A model generated the notes under the pieces. The model did no database searches. It was not told the DNA's origin and saw nothing but the letters and a program-made list of their open reading frames with translations. Source: Candidatus Undinarchaeales archaeon (GTDB lineage Archaea > SpSt-1190 > JASMDC01). From it: a stretch of DNA of 64,000 bases. How positions within the stretch are numbered: the first letter of the stretch is position 1; each line of letters opens with the position of its first letter. The stretch covers positions 62,001 through 126,000 of the forward strand of contig JASMDC010000007.1 of the NCBI GenBank assembly GCA_030753015.1. Direction: 5' to 3'. Positions 51,590 to 60,573 of this stretch are shown piece by piece. Position numbers and translations under genes: made by a program.

Positions 51590-52549
51590 TTACTCCTTCC
51601 CGAGGTAGTGCTCGAACAGCGCGTCCAGGAACAGCAGCTGCTGCTCCACCCTCTCTGCCATGGACCTGTGCCGCGTACCGTCGAAGGGCGAGCCCTCGGT
51701 GGTGTAGGCGTCGATTTCCAGTGTGTTGCAGAATCCGGTGAACGTGCAATCGTCGTCGTGGAGGAGGGAGGCCTGTGTCGGGTACTTCTCGCCCACGCGC
51801 TTGGCCGCGTCCTCGGCCACCAGCACCAGCTCAGGCTCGTACACGATGGTGGTGTAGGTGAAGTCCTCTCGGGGCGTCTCGTGGAGGTCGGCGGCGAAGA
51901 GCACGTTCTCGCGAGTGGCCTTCTTCTCCTCGACCAGCCGCGCCACAGCGAAGGCCTCTCTGGTCATGAGGGGGAACGTCCTGCGCCAGGCCATCCCGTT
52001 CGGGTCGAGCTCGGGATCCTCGAATAGCTGCTCGTAGTAGTTGAGCTCGCACTGGTACGTCGGGGTCGCAGGATCGAACCGGTAGGTGTCATGACAGTCG
52101 TTCCGGTCGGCGTCGAACTGGGCGAAGTCCTCCTTGTCGAGGTAGACTCCGGTTTCCGGTATGTACATGGCCGGCCGCTGCTCCGGCTGGAGCCCGTACG
52201 CGTCCACGTGGACGGCGGGTACGATGGTGATCTCGCCGTGCTCGAGGTATTCGCGCATCCCGGGCGACGCGAGCACCTTATCGATGAGCTCGACTGCCGC
52301 CTCAGCGCCACCGTACTCGGGCGAGTGGCGGCCTGCGGTGATGATGATGGTGCTATCGGGATCGTCGGTGAGCGAGAGGTCCACGAAGGCGATGGGGGAG
52401 CCCCAACCGCTCACAAGCGCAGGATCCTTTAGATACCCGTCCATGGTGCGGACGTGGACCGCTGCGTCCGTGTACCCGTGGAGCCGTTCCAGCATCTGGC
52501 CGTAGGTGTGGTGCTCGAGCATCGGGTCGACGGACGTTTCGATGACCAT
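51590..52549 (-). CDS. M14-type metallocarboxypeptidase/deacylase paralogue 1
   Basis: 319 residues of the M14 superfamily (zinc carboxypeptidases and succinylglutamate-desuccinylase-like amidases). Zinc ligands His75 and Glu78 (AGRHSPEYGG, HxxE) and a later His (AADLHETPRE); the general base Glu lies in AYTTEGSPFD near the C-terminus. No signal peptide. It starts 3 nt after the stop of paralogue 2, so both are in one operon; four paralogues lie within 5.2 kb. Substrate unknown: an N-acyl amino acid, a peptide or a cell-wall peptide are all possible. Confidence 0.83.
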   Translation of the reverse strand: MVIETSVDPMLEHHTYGQMLERLHGYTDAAVHVRTMDGYLKDPALVSGWGSPIAFVDLSLTDDPDSTIIITAGRHSPEYGGAEAAVELIDKVLASPGMREYLEHGEITIVPAVHVDAYGLQPEQRPAMYIPETGVYLDKEDFAQFDADRNDCHDTYRFDPATPTYQCELNYYEQLFEDPELDPNGMAWRRTFPLMTREAFAVARLVEEKKATRENVLFAADLHETPREDFTYTTIVYEPELVLVAEDAAKRVGEKYPTQASLLHDDDCTFTGFCNTLEIDAYTTEGSPFDGTRHRSMAERVEQQLLFLDALFEHYLGKE

Positions 52550-52552
52550 GTA

Positions 52553-53512
52553 TCACGACGCCTCCGTTCCCGTGTCGATGTAGTGGTCTAGCAGGGCGTC
52601 CAGGGCCAATAACTGCTGCTCCACGCGCTCGCTCAGCGGTCGCGGCCCGTCGCCGTCGAAGGATGAGCCCTCGAGGGTGTAGGTGTCGATACCGTGAGCT
52701 GTACAGAACGCGGAGAACGTGCCCTTGCTGCCCTCCATCAGCGCTGTCTCCTTTACCGGGTAGGTCTCGCCCACCCGTGCCGTCGCGGCCTCACCGGTCT
52801 TCTGCAGTCCCTCGTCGAACACCAGAGTGGCGTAGCTGAAACCGGGCTTGCAGGTCTCGTGGAGGTCGGCTGTGAAGAGCACCTTTCCGTTCGCGACCTT
52901 CTCCTCGAGTAACCTGGCCACCGCATAGGTCTCCCGTGTGATGAACTTCGATGGCAGCTCCCGGAGACATCCCGGCTCGCTCATGGCCACCACGGCGCTC
53001 TGGTCGAAGTAGTCCAGCTGCCCCTCGTAGGAGGGGGCCTTGCCATCGGCCAGGTAGGTGTCATGGCCGGTGTTCCGGTCGGCGTCGCACTTCCACCGCC
53101 GGATGATCCCGTTGCCCTGGGGATCCCAAACGGGTTTGCGCTCGTCCACCGGTACCGTGTACTGGTCCACGTTGACGGCTGGCACGATGGTGACCTCGCC
53201 GTGTTTGAGGTACTCCTGCATCCCGGGTGATGCGAGGATATGGCCGACGAGCTCGACTGCTGCCTCTGCACCTCCGTACTCGGGCGAGTGGCGTCCGGCA
53301 GTGATGACTATCGTGCTGTCAGGATTCTCTGCATAGGTGAGGTCGACGTACGAGATGGACCCGTCGAGGTCGCTCACCAGGGTGTCGTCACCGAGGTGGC
53401 CGTCGATTGTACGGACGTGGACGGCAGGGTCATCGTAGCCGTTGAGCCGGTCGAGCATGTCGGCATAGGTGCCGTGCTCCAGGTCCCGGTCGACGGCGGT
53501 CTCTATGACCAT
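52553..53512 (-). CDS. M14-type metallocarboxypeptidase/deacylase paralogue 2
   Basis: 319 residues. HSPE zinc motif (AGRHSPEYGG), ADLHETCKPG as third-ligand region, and TYTLEGSSFDG with the catalytic Glu. First gene of the two-gene operon with paralogue 1. Promoter GTATATAGG at 53536-53544 lies about 27 nt before ATG 53512 and is preceded (minus strand) by CAAGGG. N-terminal signature shared by all four: LEHGTYADMLDRLNGYDD. Confidence 0.83.
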   Translation of the reverse strand: MVIETAVDRDLEHGTYADMLDRLNGYDDPAVHVRTIDGHLGDDTLVSDLDGSISYVDLTYAENPDSTIVITAGRHSPEYGGAEAAVELVGHILASPGMQEYLKHGEVTIVPAVNVDQYTVPVDERKPVWDPQGNGIIRRWKCDADRNTGHDTYLADGKAPSYEGQLDYFDQSAVVAMSEPGCLRELPSKFITRETYAVARLLEEKVANGKVLFTADLHETCKPGFSYATLVFDEGLQKTGEAATARVGETYPVKETALMEGSKGTFSAFCTAHGIDTYTLEGSSFDGDGPRPLSERVEQQLLALDALLDHYIDTGTEAS

Positions 53513-53535
53513 GGTGGTCCGCGGCCGGCCCGGCC

Positions 53536-53555
53536 GTATATAGGTCTTTCCCTTG
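53536..53555 (-). promoter_or_regulatory. Promoter with CAAGGG box (M14 paralogue 2)
   Basis: Minus strand: CAAGGG (53555-53550), AAAGA, then CCTATATAC (53544-53536). Compare 55518-55537 and 56809-56829. Confidence 0.5.
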
Positions 53556-53646
53556 CCTCAACGGTCCTGGGAGCTGGATCGGAGATAATCCATGAGGCCG
53601 GCTGCAAACCAAGGGCTTCTTTAAGGTTATTTTTTACTCGACAGAT

Positions 53647-54168
53647 ATGAAGAGAAAGATCATCCTTTACATTGCCATAAGCCTCGATGGGTTTATAGCA
53701 CGAAAGGATGGGTCCGTTGATTGGCTTTCGCCGTATGAGAACACGGAGGAGGATTACGGCTACAAGGAGTTCTATGATTCAGTTGGAACGGTCGTGATGG
53801 GAAACACCACGTACAAGGGATTCGGGGAATATTATCGCGATAAACCCTGTTTCGTCTTTTCCAGAGTCAGAAAGGGCAACGATGGGAACGCAACGTTCGT
53901 CAATGGGGACATGGAAGAGAGTATGAAAAAGATCAACTCGACCGGGACCAAGAACATATGGCTCGTTGGCGGGGGAGAAGTCATTGATGCTTTCTTGAGA
54001 CATGACTTGATCGACGAGCTCATCATCTCGATCATACCGACAATACTTGGAGAAGGGATCCCTTTGTTCAAGGGGGGTAGCGATGAGAACCAGCTGGACC
54101 TTCGATCAGTAAAAAGGTACGATTCCGGTCTGGTGCAAGCTCACTACGAGATCAAGCATCAGAAATAG
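53647..54168 (+). CDS. DHFR/RibD-C-domain family reductase
   Basis: 173 residues of the dihydrofolate-reductase-like RibD C-terminal family (YyaP/YwjB type). Signatures: LYIAISLDGFIARKDGSVDW at the N-terminus, VVMGNTTYKGF (NADPH site), IWLVGGGEVIDAFLRHDLIDEL and IIPTILGEGIPLF. Members bind NADPH and folate- or pterin-like substrates; most are uncharacterised. The gene is visibly AT-richer than its flanks and interrupts the M14 peptidase cluster, so recent transfer (such proteins are common in Firmicutes) is likely. Confidence 0.9.
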   Translation: MKRKIILYIAISLDGFIARKDGSVDWLSPYENTEEDYGYKEFYDSVGTVVMGNTTYKGFGEYYRDKPCFVFSRVRKGNDGNATFVNGDMEESMKKINSTGTKNIWLVGGGEVIDAFLRHDLIDELIISIIPTILGEGIPLFKGGSDENQLDLRSVKRYDSGLVQAHYEIKHQK

Positions 54169-54542
54169 GACCTTTCCCCGATCCCAATCCCTTTGACGAG
54201 ATGCCTGCAGGTGCTCGTCCGGATATAGGTCAGTCGGTATCGTATCAGTGGGTTATGCGGCGTCGCTCTTTCCTCCAGATGACAGTAAGAGGCACATAAC
54301 AGTTATCGCTCCTACTGCCTGAGATGACCTCCCTTTCTCGATCCGAATTAACCTGATCGGCCCACACCGCAATAATGCATATTATGCGGCGTCATTTCGG
54401 CTATCGAGGTTGTTGAGTAATTCAAAATGATAAAGTAATCAGTTAAAATTCTGCAAAAAATGCTCCTAACTGATTACCGTATCATAATCGGACACAAGCT
54501 AATAACTCCGGAAACAATTATCGACTCCCCGGAGTAGAATGA
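54169..54542. other. AT-shifted intergenic region
   Basis: 374 bases with no gene seen. The decamer ATGCGGCGTC occurs twice (about 54255 and 54383). An inverted repeat ACTCCGG (54504-54510) and CCGGAGT (54531-54537) lies just beyond the 3' end of M14 paralogue 3 on the minus strand and could be a terminator. Composition matches the acquired reductase gene upstream, so it probably came with it. Confidence 0.5.
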
Positions 54543-55493
54543 TCAGCAATAGTGGTCGAACAGAGCGTCCAGTGCCAGCAGCTGCTGCTCGACGCGTTCG
54601 GCCAGCGGTCGTTGCCGCCACTCGTCCCGGGGTGAGCCCTCAGTGGTGTAGGCATCGATCCCGTACGCGTTGCAGAGGCCGGAGAACGTGTTGAGACCGC
54701 TCTTGACCTGGGTGCCTTGTGTGGGATAGCCCTCCTTCACGCGGGCATCCATGGCGTCAGCGGTCCCCTTCAGTTCCTCGTCGAACACGAGGGTGCAGTA
54801 CTCGAATCCGTCGGCGTCGGTCTCGTGGAGGTCGGCGGCGAAGAGCACCTTCCCCTGCTCCTTCTTCTCCTCGAGGAGTCGTGCTACGGCGTACGTCTCC
54901 TTGGGGATGGCGGTGTGCTCGCGGTACGGTGGTCCGCCCCAACCGCCCTTGTCGGCCTCAGCGTCGAAGATCTGGTCATAGTGGGTGAACTCGCCTTCGT
55001 ACGAGGGAGGTTTCGGATCAATAAAGTGCCCCTCATGGCCCGAGTTATGGCACGCGTCGTACCGCTTGTACGAATCGGGGGACGGTATGTGGTATCCCAC
55101 CATCTTGAAGCCGGGCATCCGCTCATCGGCGGGCTTGCTGTACTCATCGACATGGACCACGGGCACGATGGTGACCTCGCCGTGCTGCAAATAGGCCTGC
55201 ATCTCGGGAGAGGCGAGGACACGGTCCACCAGCTCCATGGCGGCCTCGGCACCGCCGTACTCGGGCGAGTGGCGTCCTGCGGTGATGACGATCGTGCTGT
55301 CGGGCGAGTCCGTGTACGAGAGGTTCACAAAGGAGATGGGCTTCCCCTGGTCGCTGACCAGAGAGGGATCGTCGAGGTAGCCGTCGATGGTCTGGACGTG
55401 GACGGCGGGGTCGTCGTATCCATGAAGGCGGTCGAGCATGTCGGCGTAGGTCGTATGCGCAAGCTCGCCGTCCATCCCCGTCTCGATGGCCAC
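54543..55493 (-). CDS. M14-type metallocarboxypeptidase/deacylase paralogue 3
   Basis: 316 residues from GTG 55493. Zinc HSPE (AGRHSPEYGG), ADLHETDADG and AYTTEGSPRDE with the catalytic Glu. It carries a longer substrate loop with several His residues (HIPSPDSYKRYDACHNSGHEGH). Promoter TTAATATGG (55518-55526) lies 27 nt upstream and has the same CAAGGG box. Separated from paralogue 2 by the foreign reductase gene. Confidence 0.83.
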   Translation of the reverse strand: MAIETGMDGELAHTTYADMLDRLHGYDDPAVHVQTIDGYLDDPSLVSDQGKPISFVNLSYTDSPDSTIVITAGRHSPEYGGAEAAMELVDRVLASPEMQAYLQHGEVTIVPVVHVDEYSKPADERMPGFKMVGYHIPSPDSYKRYDACHNSGHEGHFIDPKPPSYEGEFTHYDQIFDAEADKGGWGGPPYREHTAIPKETYAVARLLEEKKEQGKVLFAADLHETDADGFEYCTLVFDEELKGTADAMDARVKEGYPTQGTQVKSGLNTFSGLCNAYGIDAYTTEGSPRDEWRQRPLAERVEQQLLALDALFDHYC

Positions 55494-55819
55494 GGTGCTG
55501 GGTGGCGGGGTGGTCGGTTAATATGGTTTGCCCTTGGGGGATGGAAGAGCACCACTGTGGTGGTGCTATTTTCCTTTATACTTGGAACACCATATTACTA
55601 CTGCATGGTGGTGAAAAAGTCGAAGATACTCGTTCTCGATCACCACGGGCACCCATATCCCCTATACCCCACCCATACTTAACCGACCAAACACCTACAC
55701 CTGAGGAGGGAGGCGTCCGGCAGCCCTCCTCACTAATTCCTTTTTCATGGATCAATGAGGGTGAACGGATAACCTTGAACCGACATCTGATAGCGGCCAT
55801 CCGATTCGGTAGAATAGCC
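55494..55819. other. Intergenic region between M14 paralogues 3 and 4
   Basis: 326 bases. After the promoter of paralogue 3 there is a perfect hairpin AGCACCAC-TGTG-GTGGTGCT (55548-55567) followed on the plus strand by ATTTTCCTTT, a terminator-like element, and the phrase CACCA/TGGTGG recurs nearby (55586-55612). No gene seen. Confidence 0.5.
55518..55537 (-). promoter_or_regulatory. Promoter with CCAAGGG box (M14 paralogue 3)
   Basis: Minus strand: CCAAGGG (55537-55531), CAAA, then CCATATTAA. Confidence 0.5.
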
Positions 55820-56785
55820 TCATTCCTTAAGGACGTAGTTCTCGAAGAGTTCGTCCAGGGCGATGAGCTGCTGCTCGACGCGCTCGGCCATCGAGTGGCG
55901 TCGATGGAACTTGAACGGTGCTCCTTCGGTCGTGTAGGCGTCGATGCCAAGAGCATGGGCGAAACCTGAGAACGTGCCTGCATCGTCTTTGAGCACGTCA
56001 TCATGGGTCCAGTGGAATCGCTTCTTAACTCGCTCGTTGATGGTGCGGACGACATCAGCGTTCTCCTCATCGAAGTAGATGGTGCAGAAGTTGAAGTTCT
56101 TCCGGTCCGTCTCATGGAGATCGGCGGTGAACAGGATCTCGTCCCGAGAGGCCTTCTTCTCCTCCAAGAGGCGCGAGACAGCGTAGGCCTCCTTCGAGAT
56201 CATTTCGTCATCAAGTCGAACGTACCCATGTTCGGCCTCGTCATCGAGGACGAAGCGCTGGTCGAAGGTGGAGAACTTGCCCTCGTAGTCGGGCAACACA
56301 CCCTTCTCGCGATAGGAATCATGACCGGTGTTACGGCACCCGTCGCAACCCCTTAGGCTCAAGGGGGGGATCGGTACCGCGTAGGCACCGAAAAGATCGA
56401 GCTTGTACGTGCGGTCCTTCGCCGGCCTGGCGTACTCGTCCACGTGGACGGCGGGGACGATGGTTATCTCGCCATGTCTAAGGTACTCCTGCATCCCGGG
56501 GGATGCGAGGATGCGCCCCACGAGCTCGACTGCGGCCTCGGGGCCACCGTGCTCGTCCGAGTGACGACCAGCGGTTATGACGATGCTACTGTCAGGATCC
56601 TCTGCATAGGTGAGGTCGACGAACGAGATGGGATTCCCGGCGCTGCTCACCAGGGAGCGGTCATCGATGTACCCGTCGATGGTGCGTACGTGGACTGCTG
56701 CGTCGTCGTACCCGTCGATACGGTCGAGCATGTCCTGATAGGTGCCATGCTCAAGGCCCGGGTCCACAGCAGTCTCGATGACCAC
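55820..56785 (-). CDS. M14-type metallocarboxypeptidase/deacylase paralogue 4
   Basis: 321 residues from GTG 56785. The zinc motif is HSDE (AGRHSDEHGG), still HxxE; the third ligand region is ADLHETDRKN and the catalytic Glu lies in AYTTEGAPFK. A Cys- and His-containing loop (LRGCDGCRNTGHDSYR) is specific to this copy. Longer starts back to 56935 would run across the box GTATATAGG at 56809-56817, so GTG 56785 (27 nt away) is preferred. Confidence 0.83.
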   Translation of the reverse strand: MVIETAVDPGLEHGTYQDMLDRIDGYDDAAVHVRTIDGYIDDRSLVSSAGNPISFVDLTYAEDPDSSIVITAGRHSDEHGGPEAAVELVGRILASPGMQEYLRHGEITIVPAVHVDEYARPAKDRTYKLDLFGAYAVPIPPLSLRGCDGCRNTGHDSYREKGVLPDYEGKFSTFDQRFVLDDEAEHGYVRLDDEMISKEAYAVSRLLEEKKASRDEILFTADLHETDRKNFNFCTIYFDEENADVVRTINERVKKRFHWTHDDVLKDDAGTFSGFAHALGIDAYTTEGAPFKFHRRHSMAERVEQQLIALDELFENYVLKE

Positions 56786-56808
56786 GGTCCTCCGGGCCGA
56801 GGTCCGGC

Positions 56809-56829
56809 GTATATAGGCTTTTCCCTTGG
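56809..56829 (-). promoter_or_regulatory. Promoter with CCAAGGG box (M14 paralogue 4)
   Basis: Minus strand: CCAAGGG (56829-56823), AAAAG, then CCTATATAC. Confidence 0.5.
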
Positions 56830-56907
56830 GGAAAGGGATCCCCGCACCCCGACATGTCCGCTTGGGACGTATCTTTTTATAGACCGGCAGGCATCCAGAT
56901 GGTGCCG

Positions 56908-57846
56908 ATGAGGATAGAGAGGGAGCACCTGTCACCGGAGTTCGTCAGAAGGTACGGCCTGTTCTTCACCGAGCCCCGCTATGTCCATGACAACAGCCTG
57001 AACGAGTTCATCGCGGTCACCCACGGGCTCAAGCCCTGCGCACGCGTCCAGGGGCCCTTCAGGTTGCTCGGACAGATACAGGAGCTTGCTGGCACGATGG
57101 GCTGTGTGGTCCATCATTCGAGGTTCGCCCGGGTCCGCAATCCCGACAATCCATTCGACTACGCGGTCAGCCCCCTTCGAAGGCATCCCCAGGAAGAGGT
57201 ATACTTCTACGTTTCCCGGGACGAGGATATCGCCAGGAGGACCCGGGACATCGATCACGAGGTCCATGCACCCATGATGAACAGGTTCGGGGGAGGATTG
57301 GATAAAGAGCGGTGTGTCGACTTCGGCAGGGCACTGGGGTACCCGTCGTGCTGCATCGAATCGTTCCAGAAGGCGCGCAGGGACGCTCAATGCGATTATG
57401 CTCGTGTCGCATATGGCAACACACCGGGCAAGCCCTCCTTCCTAACCCACTACCTGGACCTATCGATGCCGGTCCCCTTCGCCTTGATCTCTCACTATCC
57501 CTGCTCGTTCAGCTGCGCCCGGTCCGTGGCGTTCGCCGACAGGCTTCTTGCCATCATCAGGGAAGAGGAGGAGGGATACGCACGTGCCATCGAGGAGAAC
57601 CTCCGGGTCCCGGTGCTGTACTTCGGCGTCGGGAAGGGGATACGTCTTCACGGCAACGTGCAGGGGGGTGAGGTCCTCTACGAGCGGTGCGAGGTGCTCT
57701 CTCCCCAGAAGGAGCACAAGCTCTTCACCCGGGGCAACAGGGTCACCGTGGACGACCGTCGGGTCCGGGTGTTCGATCGTGACCAGCTTTTAGGAACCCT
57801 GACCAAGGCCGATCGGTACAACGGCGTGATCATCGATTTCACCTAG
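56908..57846 (+). CDS. DUF483-family Cys-rich protein
   Basis: 312 residues from ATG 56908 (MRIEREHLSP). It carries the DUF483 signature: RALGYPSCCIESF and later SHYPCSFSCARSVAFADRLL, whose four or five cysteines could ligand an Fe-S cluster or zinc. The family is largely archaeal and uncharacterised. An element TTTTTATAG (56874-56882) is about 30 nt upstream; ATG 56899 is an alternative start. Divergent from M14 paralogue 4. Confidence 0.8.
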   Translation: MRIEREHLSPEFVRRYGLFFTEPRYVHDNSLNEFIAVTHGLKPCARVQGPFRLLGQIQELAGTMGCVVHHSRFARVRNPDNPFDYAVSPLRRHPQEEVYFYVSRDEDIARRTRDIDHEVHAPMMNRFGGGLDKERCVDFGRALGYPSCCIESFQKARRDAQCDYARVAYGNTPGKPSFLTHYLDLSMPVPFALISHYPCSFSCARSVAFADRLLAIIREEEEGYARAIEENLRVPVLYFGVGKGIRLHGNVQGGEVLYERCEVLSPQKEHKLFTRGNRVTVDDRRVRVFDRDQLLGTLTKADRYNGVIIDFT

Positions 57847-57931
57847 CACGGATACCCCGACCGTCCATTGGCCACGATATTCACTACCCCCCAATGACAA
57901 CATTAATAAGTGACCGGGGGGGCCGATAGGC

Positions 57932-58702
57932 ATGATGGACGGGTATGATGTGTTCCTGAACTTCAGGGAGGACCTCCCTGAGGGACAAGAGCGTGCAGCC
58001 CTTACCACGGCCTACGACCAGGCCTGGACCCTGGCAGAGGAAGCTCTCGGATACAAGGGCGAGCAGGTCGACCTGTCCCTCGACACACAGACCGATCACA
58101 CGGTATACCAGAAGTCCCATTACGAGGACGGCGAGGACTGCTCGCACCTCAACATCGCGCGCACCGACCTTGCGCTCTACAAGGCGGATTCTCGGTTCCG
58201 CGGCCGGCAGTACTGCATCATGGACTCGCCCGGTCACCTGCGGGCCGACGAGCTAATCATCCACGAGTCCATCCACGCGCTCCATGACCAACTGCACTCC
58301 GACCTCTCATCCGCGAACGAGGCGATGGTCGAGGGAGTGGCGGAAGTGGGGGCCTACCAAGCGCTCCTCAAAGCCCAGCCCGACCAGGAGACGTTCGAAT
58401 ACGTCAGCAACTGGGTGTCCCACCATCTTGTGGCCGCCAACCTCACTGGCAAGCTCTCCACCTACTCACTGGACGAGATCTCGCTCCCCTTCGACCTCCC
58501 TGACCACAACCGGGAGTTCATCCAAAGCCAGCTCGACTGGGCACAGCAGTTCAAGTCGGTGATCGGCGAGCGCAACCGCGAAGTGCTCTCCAAGCAGGGC
58601 TACTACTCCGAGGGCTTCGTGGACGTCTGCCGCGAGCTCGCTGACAAGGGCCGAACCCTTCGCGACGTGGCCGAGAACGGTCTCGGGGGTGAGGCCCAGT
58701 GA
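57932..58702 (+). CDS. HExxH zinc metalloprotease-like protein
   Basis: 256 residues. It has a gluzincin-like zinc motif HESIH (111-115) in ELIIHESIHALHDQL, with acidic candidates for the third ligand 19-25 residues later (EAMVEGVAEVG). No signal peptide or membrane segment; cytoplasmic. Box CATTAATAAG (57901-57910) is about 27 nt upstream of ATG 57932. The next gene overlaps by 4 nt (GTGA), so the two are translationally coupled and may act together. No known family. Confidence 0.72.
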   Translation: MMDGYDVFLNFREDLPEGQERAALTTAYDQAWTLAEEALGYKGEQVDLSLDTQTDHTVYQKSHYEDGEDCSHLNIARTDLALYKADSRFRGRQYCIMDSPGHLRADELIIHESIHALHDQLHSDLSSANEAMVEGVAEVGAYQALLKAQPDQETFEYVSNWVSHHLVAANLTGKLSTYSLDEISLPFDLPDHNREFIQSQLDWAQQFKSVIGERNREVLSKQGYYSEGFVDVCRELADKGRTLRDVAENGLGGEAQ

Positions 58703-59772
58703 CATACACGATCGACCTTCCCGTGGACGGCATCCTCACCGAGGGCAGCTACACCGGGCTGACCCGCGAGCTCAAGCTCGCTTACGGGTCCGAACCGCAG
58801 GCGTTCACCGAGACGCCCTCAGGGCTCATCCTCCCCACCGGGTACGAGACCGACCTCGATACCCTCGCCCAGAAGGCCAAGGAGCGCGCCTCCACGGGCT
58901 ACCTCCTCGACCTGCCTGAACAGTCCGCCGGGGACCCGAAGACCGGGACCACCGACGGGGGCATCCTCACCTATGACGGCGACCTCGACGCCTACCTCAA
59001 GGACATCGTGAAGGAGAGCGGGGTGAGCACGAACCTCCAGGACTACGGCGACATCAATCCGCTCCTCGCCGACCAGTGGACCAAGGAGGGCAACGGCGAC
59101 TACGTCCAGGAGCGCAGGGAGGCCGCCAGGTCCCGGATGCTCGCTGCCGCCATGGAGAAGGTCGACCGCAAGGCGACCGCCGCCACCGAGGTGAACATCT
59201 GGGCGAGCGCTCCCACCTACACCGGGTGGCGTGGCGATGACCTGGAGGGAAATACCGCCGGGACGACCTACGGGCCTGCCGCGGGGACGACCTCCGAAGG
59301 CGGAATCTACCTCCCCAAGGACGGTTACGACGACGTCGAGTCCCTTCTCGCAGCAGAGCTCGAGGCCCAGGGCATCACCGTCGATCCTGCTGATTACAAC
59401 ACGCTCGATCCCATGGCCGCGGCCATCCTCGCCGCAGGGGGGCACTCCGACATCGTCGAGCAGAAGGCCACGGCCGCCAAGATGTCAGCCTACAGCGACG
59501 GGTTCGTGAAGGCCGAGCAGCACGCGAAGGAGACACGGGTGGCTGAAGCGTCAGCCCTCGAGCTCGATATCAGCCAGAGCTACCTCCTCGACGCCCAGGG
59601 CCGGATGGCCAGCCTCACAATGGGCTTTTCGACCGACAGCTGGGAAGCGGGCGTGTCCGTCAAGAACGGCACCATGAGCATCACAGTCGACGGGCTCGAC
59701 GACACGGAAGCGGCCGAGGTCGCCCGGAACGTCCACCAGCTCTACCAGGATGCTATCGGCGTCCGGTCTTAA
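58699..59772 (+). CDS. Unknown protein coupled to the HExxH protease
   Basis: 357 residues from GTG 58699, overlapping the protease stop. It is acidic, Ala/Thr/Gly-rich and without membrane segments. The middle (about 150-180: MLAAAMEKVDRKATAATEV) is helical and the rest alternates strands and turns. Repeated Asp-Tyr phrases (LQDYGDINPLLAD; PADYNTLDPMAA) suggest an internal duplication of about 110 residues: in both, a DY precedes a (N)P-(L/M)A helix. Possibly a substrate, inhibitor or partner of the protease; inference from coupling only. Confidence 0.7.
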   Translation: MTYTIDLPVDGILTEGSYTGLTRELKLAYGSEPQAFTETPSGLILPTGYETDLDTLAQKAKERASTGYLLDLPEQSAGDPKTGTTDGGILTYDGDLDAYLKDIVKESGVSTNLQDYGDINPLLADQWTKEGNGDYVQERREAARSRMLAAAMEKVDRKATAATEVNIWASAPTYTGWRGDDLEGNTAGTTYGPAAGTTSEGGIYLPKDGYDDVESLLAAELEAQGITVDPADYNTLDPMAAAILAAGGHSDIVEQKATAAKMSAYSDGFVKAEQHAKETRVAEASALELDISQSYLLDAQGRMASLTMGFSTDSWEAGVSVKNGTMSITVDGLDDTEAAEVARNVHQLYQDAIGVRS

Positions 59773-59784
59773 CGGTGCCGTCAC

Positions 59785-60465
59785 ATGGCCTTGCTCCTGC
59801 CCGACAATCCTCTGGCCCTTCTCCCGGGACCTCTCGTCCTCCTGCTCCTCTACAACGTCCTTTGTGACGAGCGCGAGATGCGGACGGCCGCCTGGCTGCT
59901 ACTGTGCGGTGCCGCCATGATGCTAGCCTACCCCCTGGTGGGCGGCCTGTCGGCCGGCTACGGCACGGCTGGCTACGTCCTGGGAAAGACGCTGGTCTTC
60001 GTGCTCCTTCCCGCCGGGGCGCTGTACATCATCGAGGGCTGCAGTGTGCGTGAGCTCGCAGAGACGACCGGCGTCCGACGCGCAGGATTACCAGAGAGCC
60101 TCGTGTTCGGGTGCGTTGCTGCACTGGTCACGCTCGTGCTGGTGTACGTGACGTCGACACCCCGTCCCGCGCCCGACGCTCTGTGGCATATGCTCATGTT
60201 CCTCGAGGCGTTCACCGAGGAATTCTACTTCCGGGGTGTGCTGATGGTGTGGCTGGCCGGAAGAACCTCGTGGCGCCGTGCGTTCCTCGTGTCCACGACC
60301 TCCTTCATATTGGCCCACCCGCAGCACTTCGGCCAGCCGTTCCTTCTGGTCACCGCTGTACAGGGTGTGCTCCTTGCGCTCATCGCCCATCGGACCGGTA
60401 ACCTCTCCGGACCCTGGGTCTCCCATGGACTGAACCGGATCGTACCGGCCCTGATGGCCGGGTGA
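59785..60465 (+). CDS. CPBP-family intramembrane metalloprotease (CAAX protease-like)
   Basis: 226 residues, about seven membrane helices. CPBP/Abi motifs: EEFYFRG (EExxxR, near 143-149), FILAHPQHFG (FxxxH, near 173) and a final GPWVSHGLNR (HxxxN). The Glu pair and two His would form the active site. The family cleaves membrane-proximal or prenylated substrates and includes proteins conferring bacteriocin immunity. ATG 59785 lies 12 nt after the upstream gene, so it may belong to the same transcription unit. Confidence 0.87.
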   Translation: MALLLPDNPLALLPGPLVLLLLYNVLCDEREMRTAAWLLLCGAAMMLAYPLVGGLSAGYGTAGYVLGKTLVFVLLPAGALYIIEGCSVRELAETTGVRRAGLPESLVFGCVAALVTLVLVYVTSTPRPAPDALWHMLMFLEAFTEEFYFRGVLMVWLAGRTSWRRAFLVSTTSFILAHPQHFGQPFLLVTAVQGVLLALIAHRTGNLSGPWVSHGLNRIVPALMAG

Positions 60466-60573
60466 TATGTAGGGTCCGTGACCGCCTAATCTACTGGTAT
60501 CATATCCTCCCGATATCAGGTCGCCGTAGCCCCACTGATACATTTTTATACAACGGCCGTAGAAGGTGCGACG

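Noticed and set aside
55548..55567. Hairpin as the terminal repeat of an insertion sequence
   Set aside because: No second copy or transposase lies nearby; a terminator-like role is simpler.
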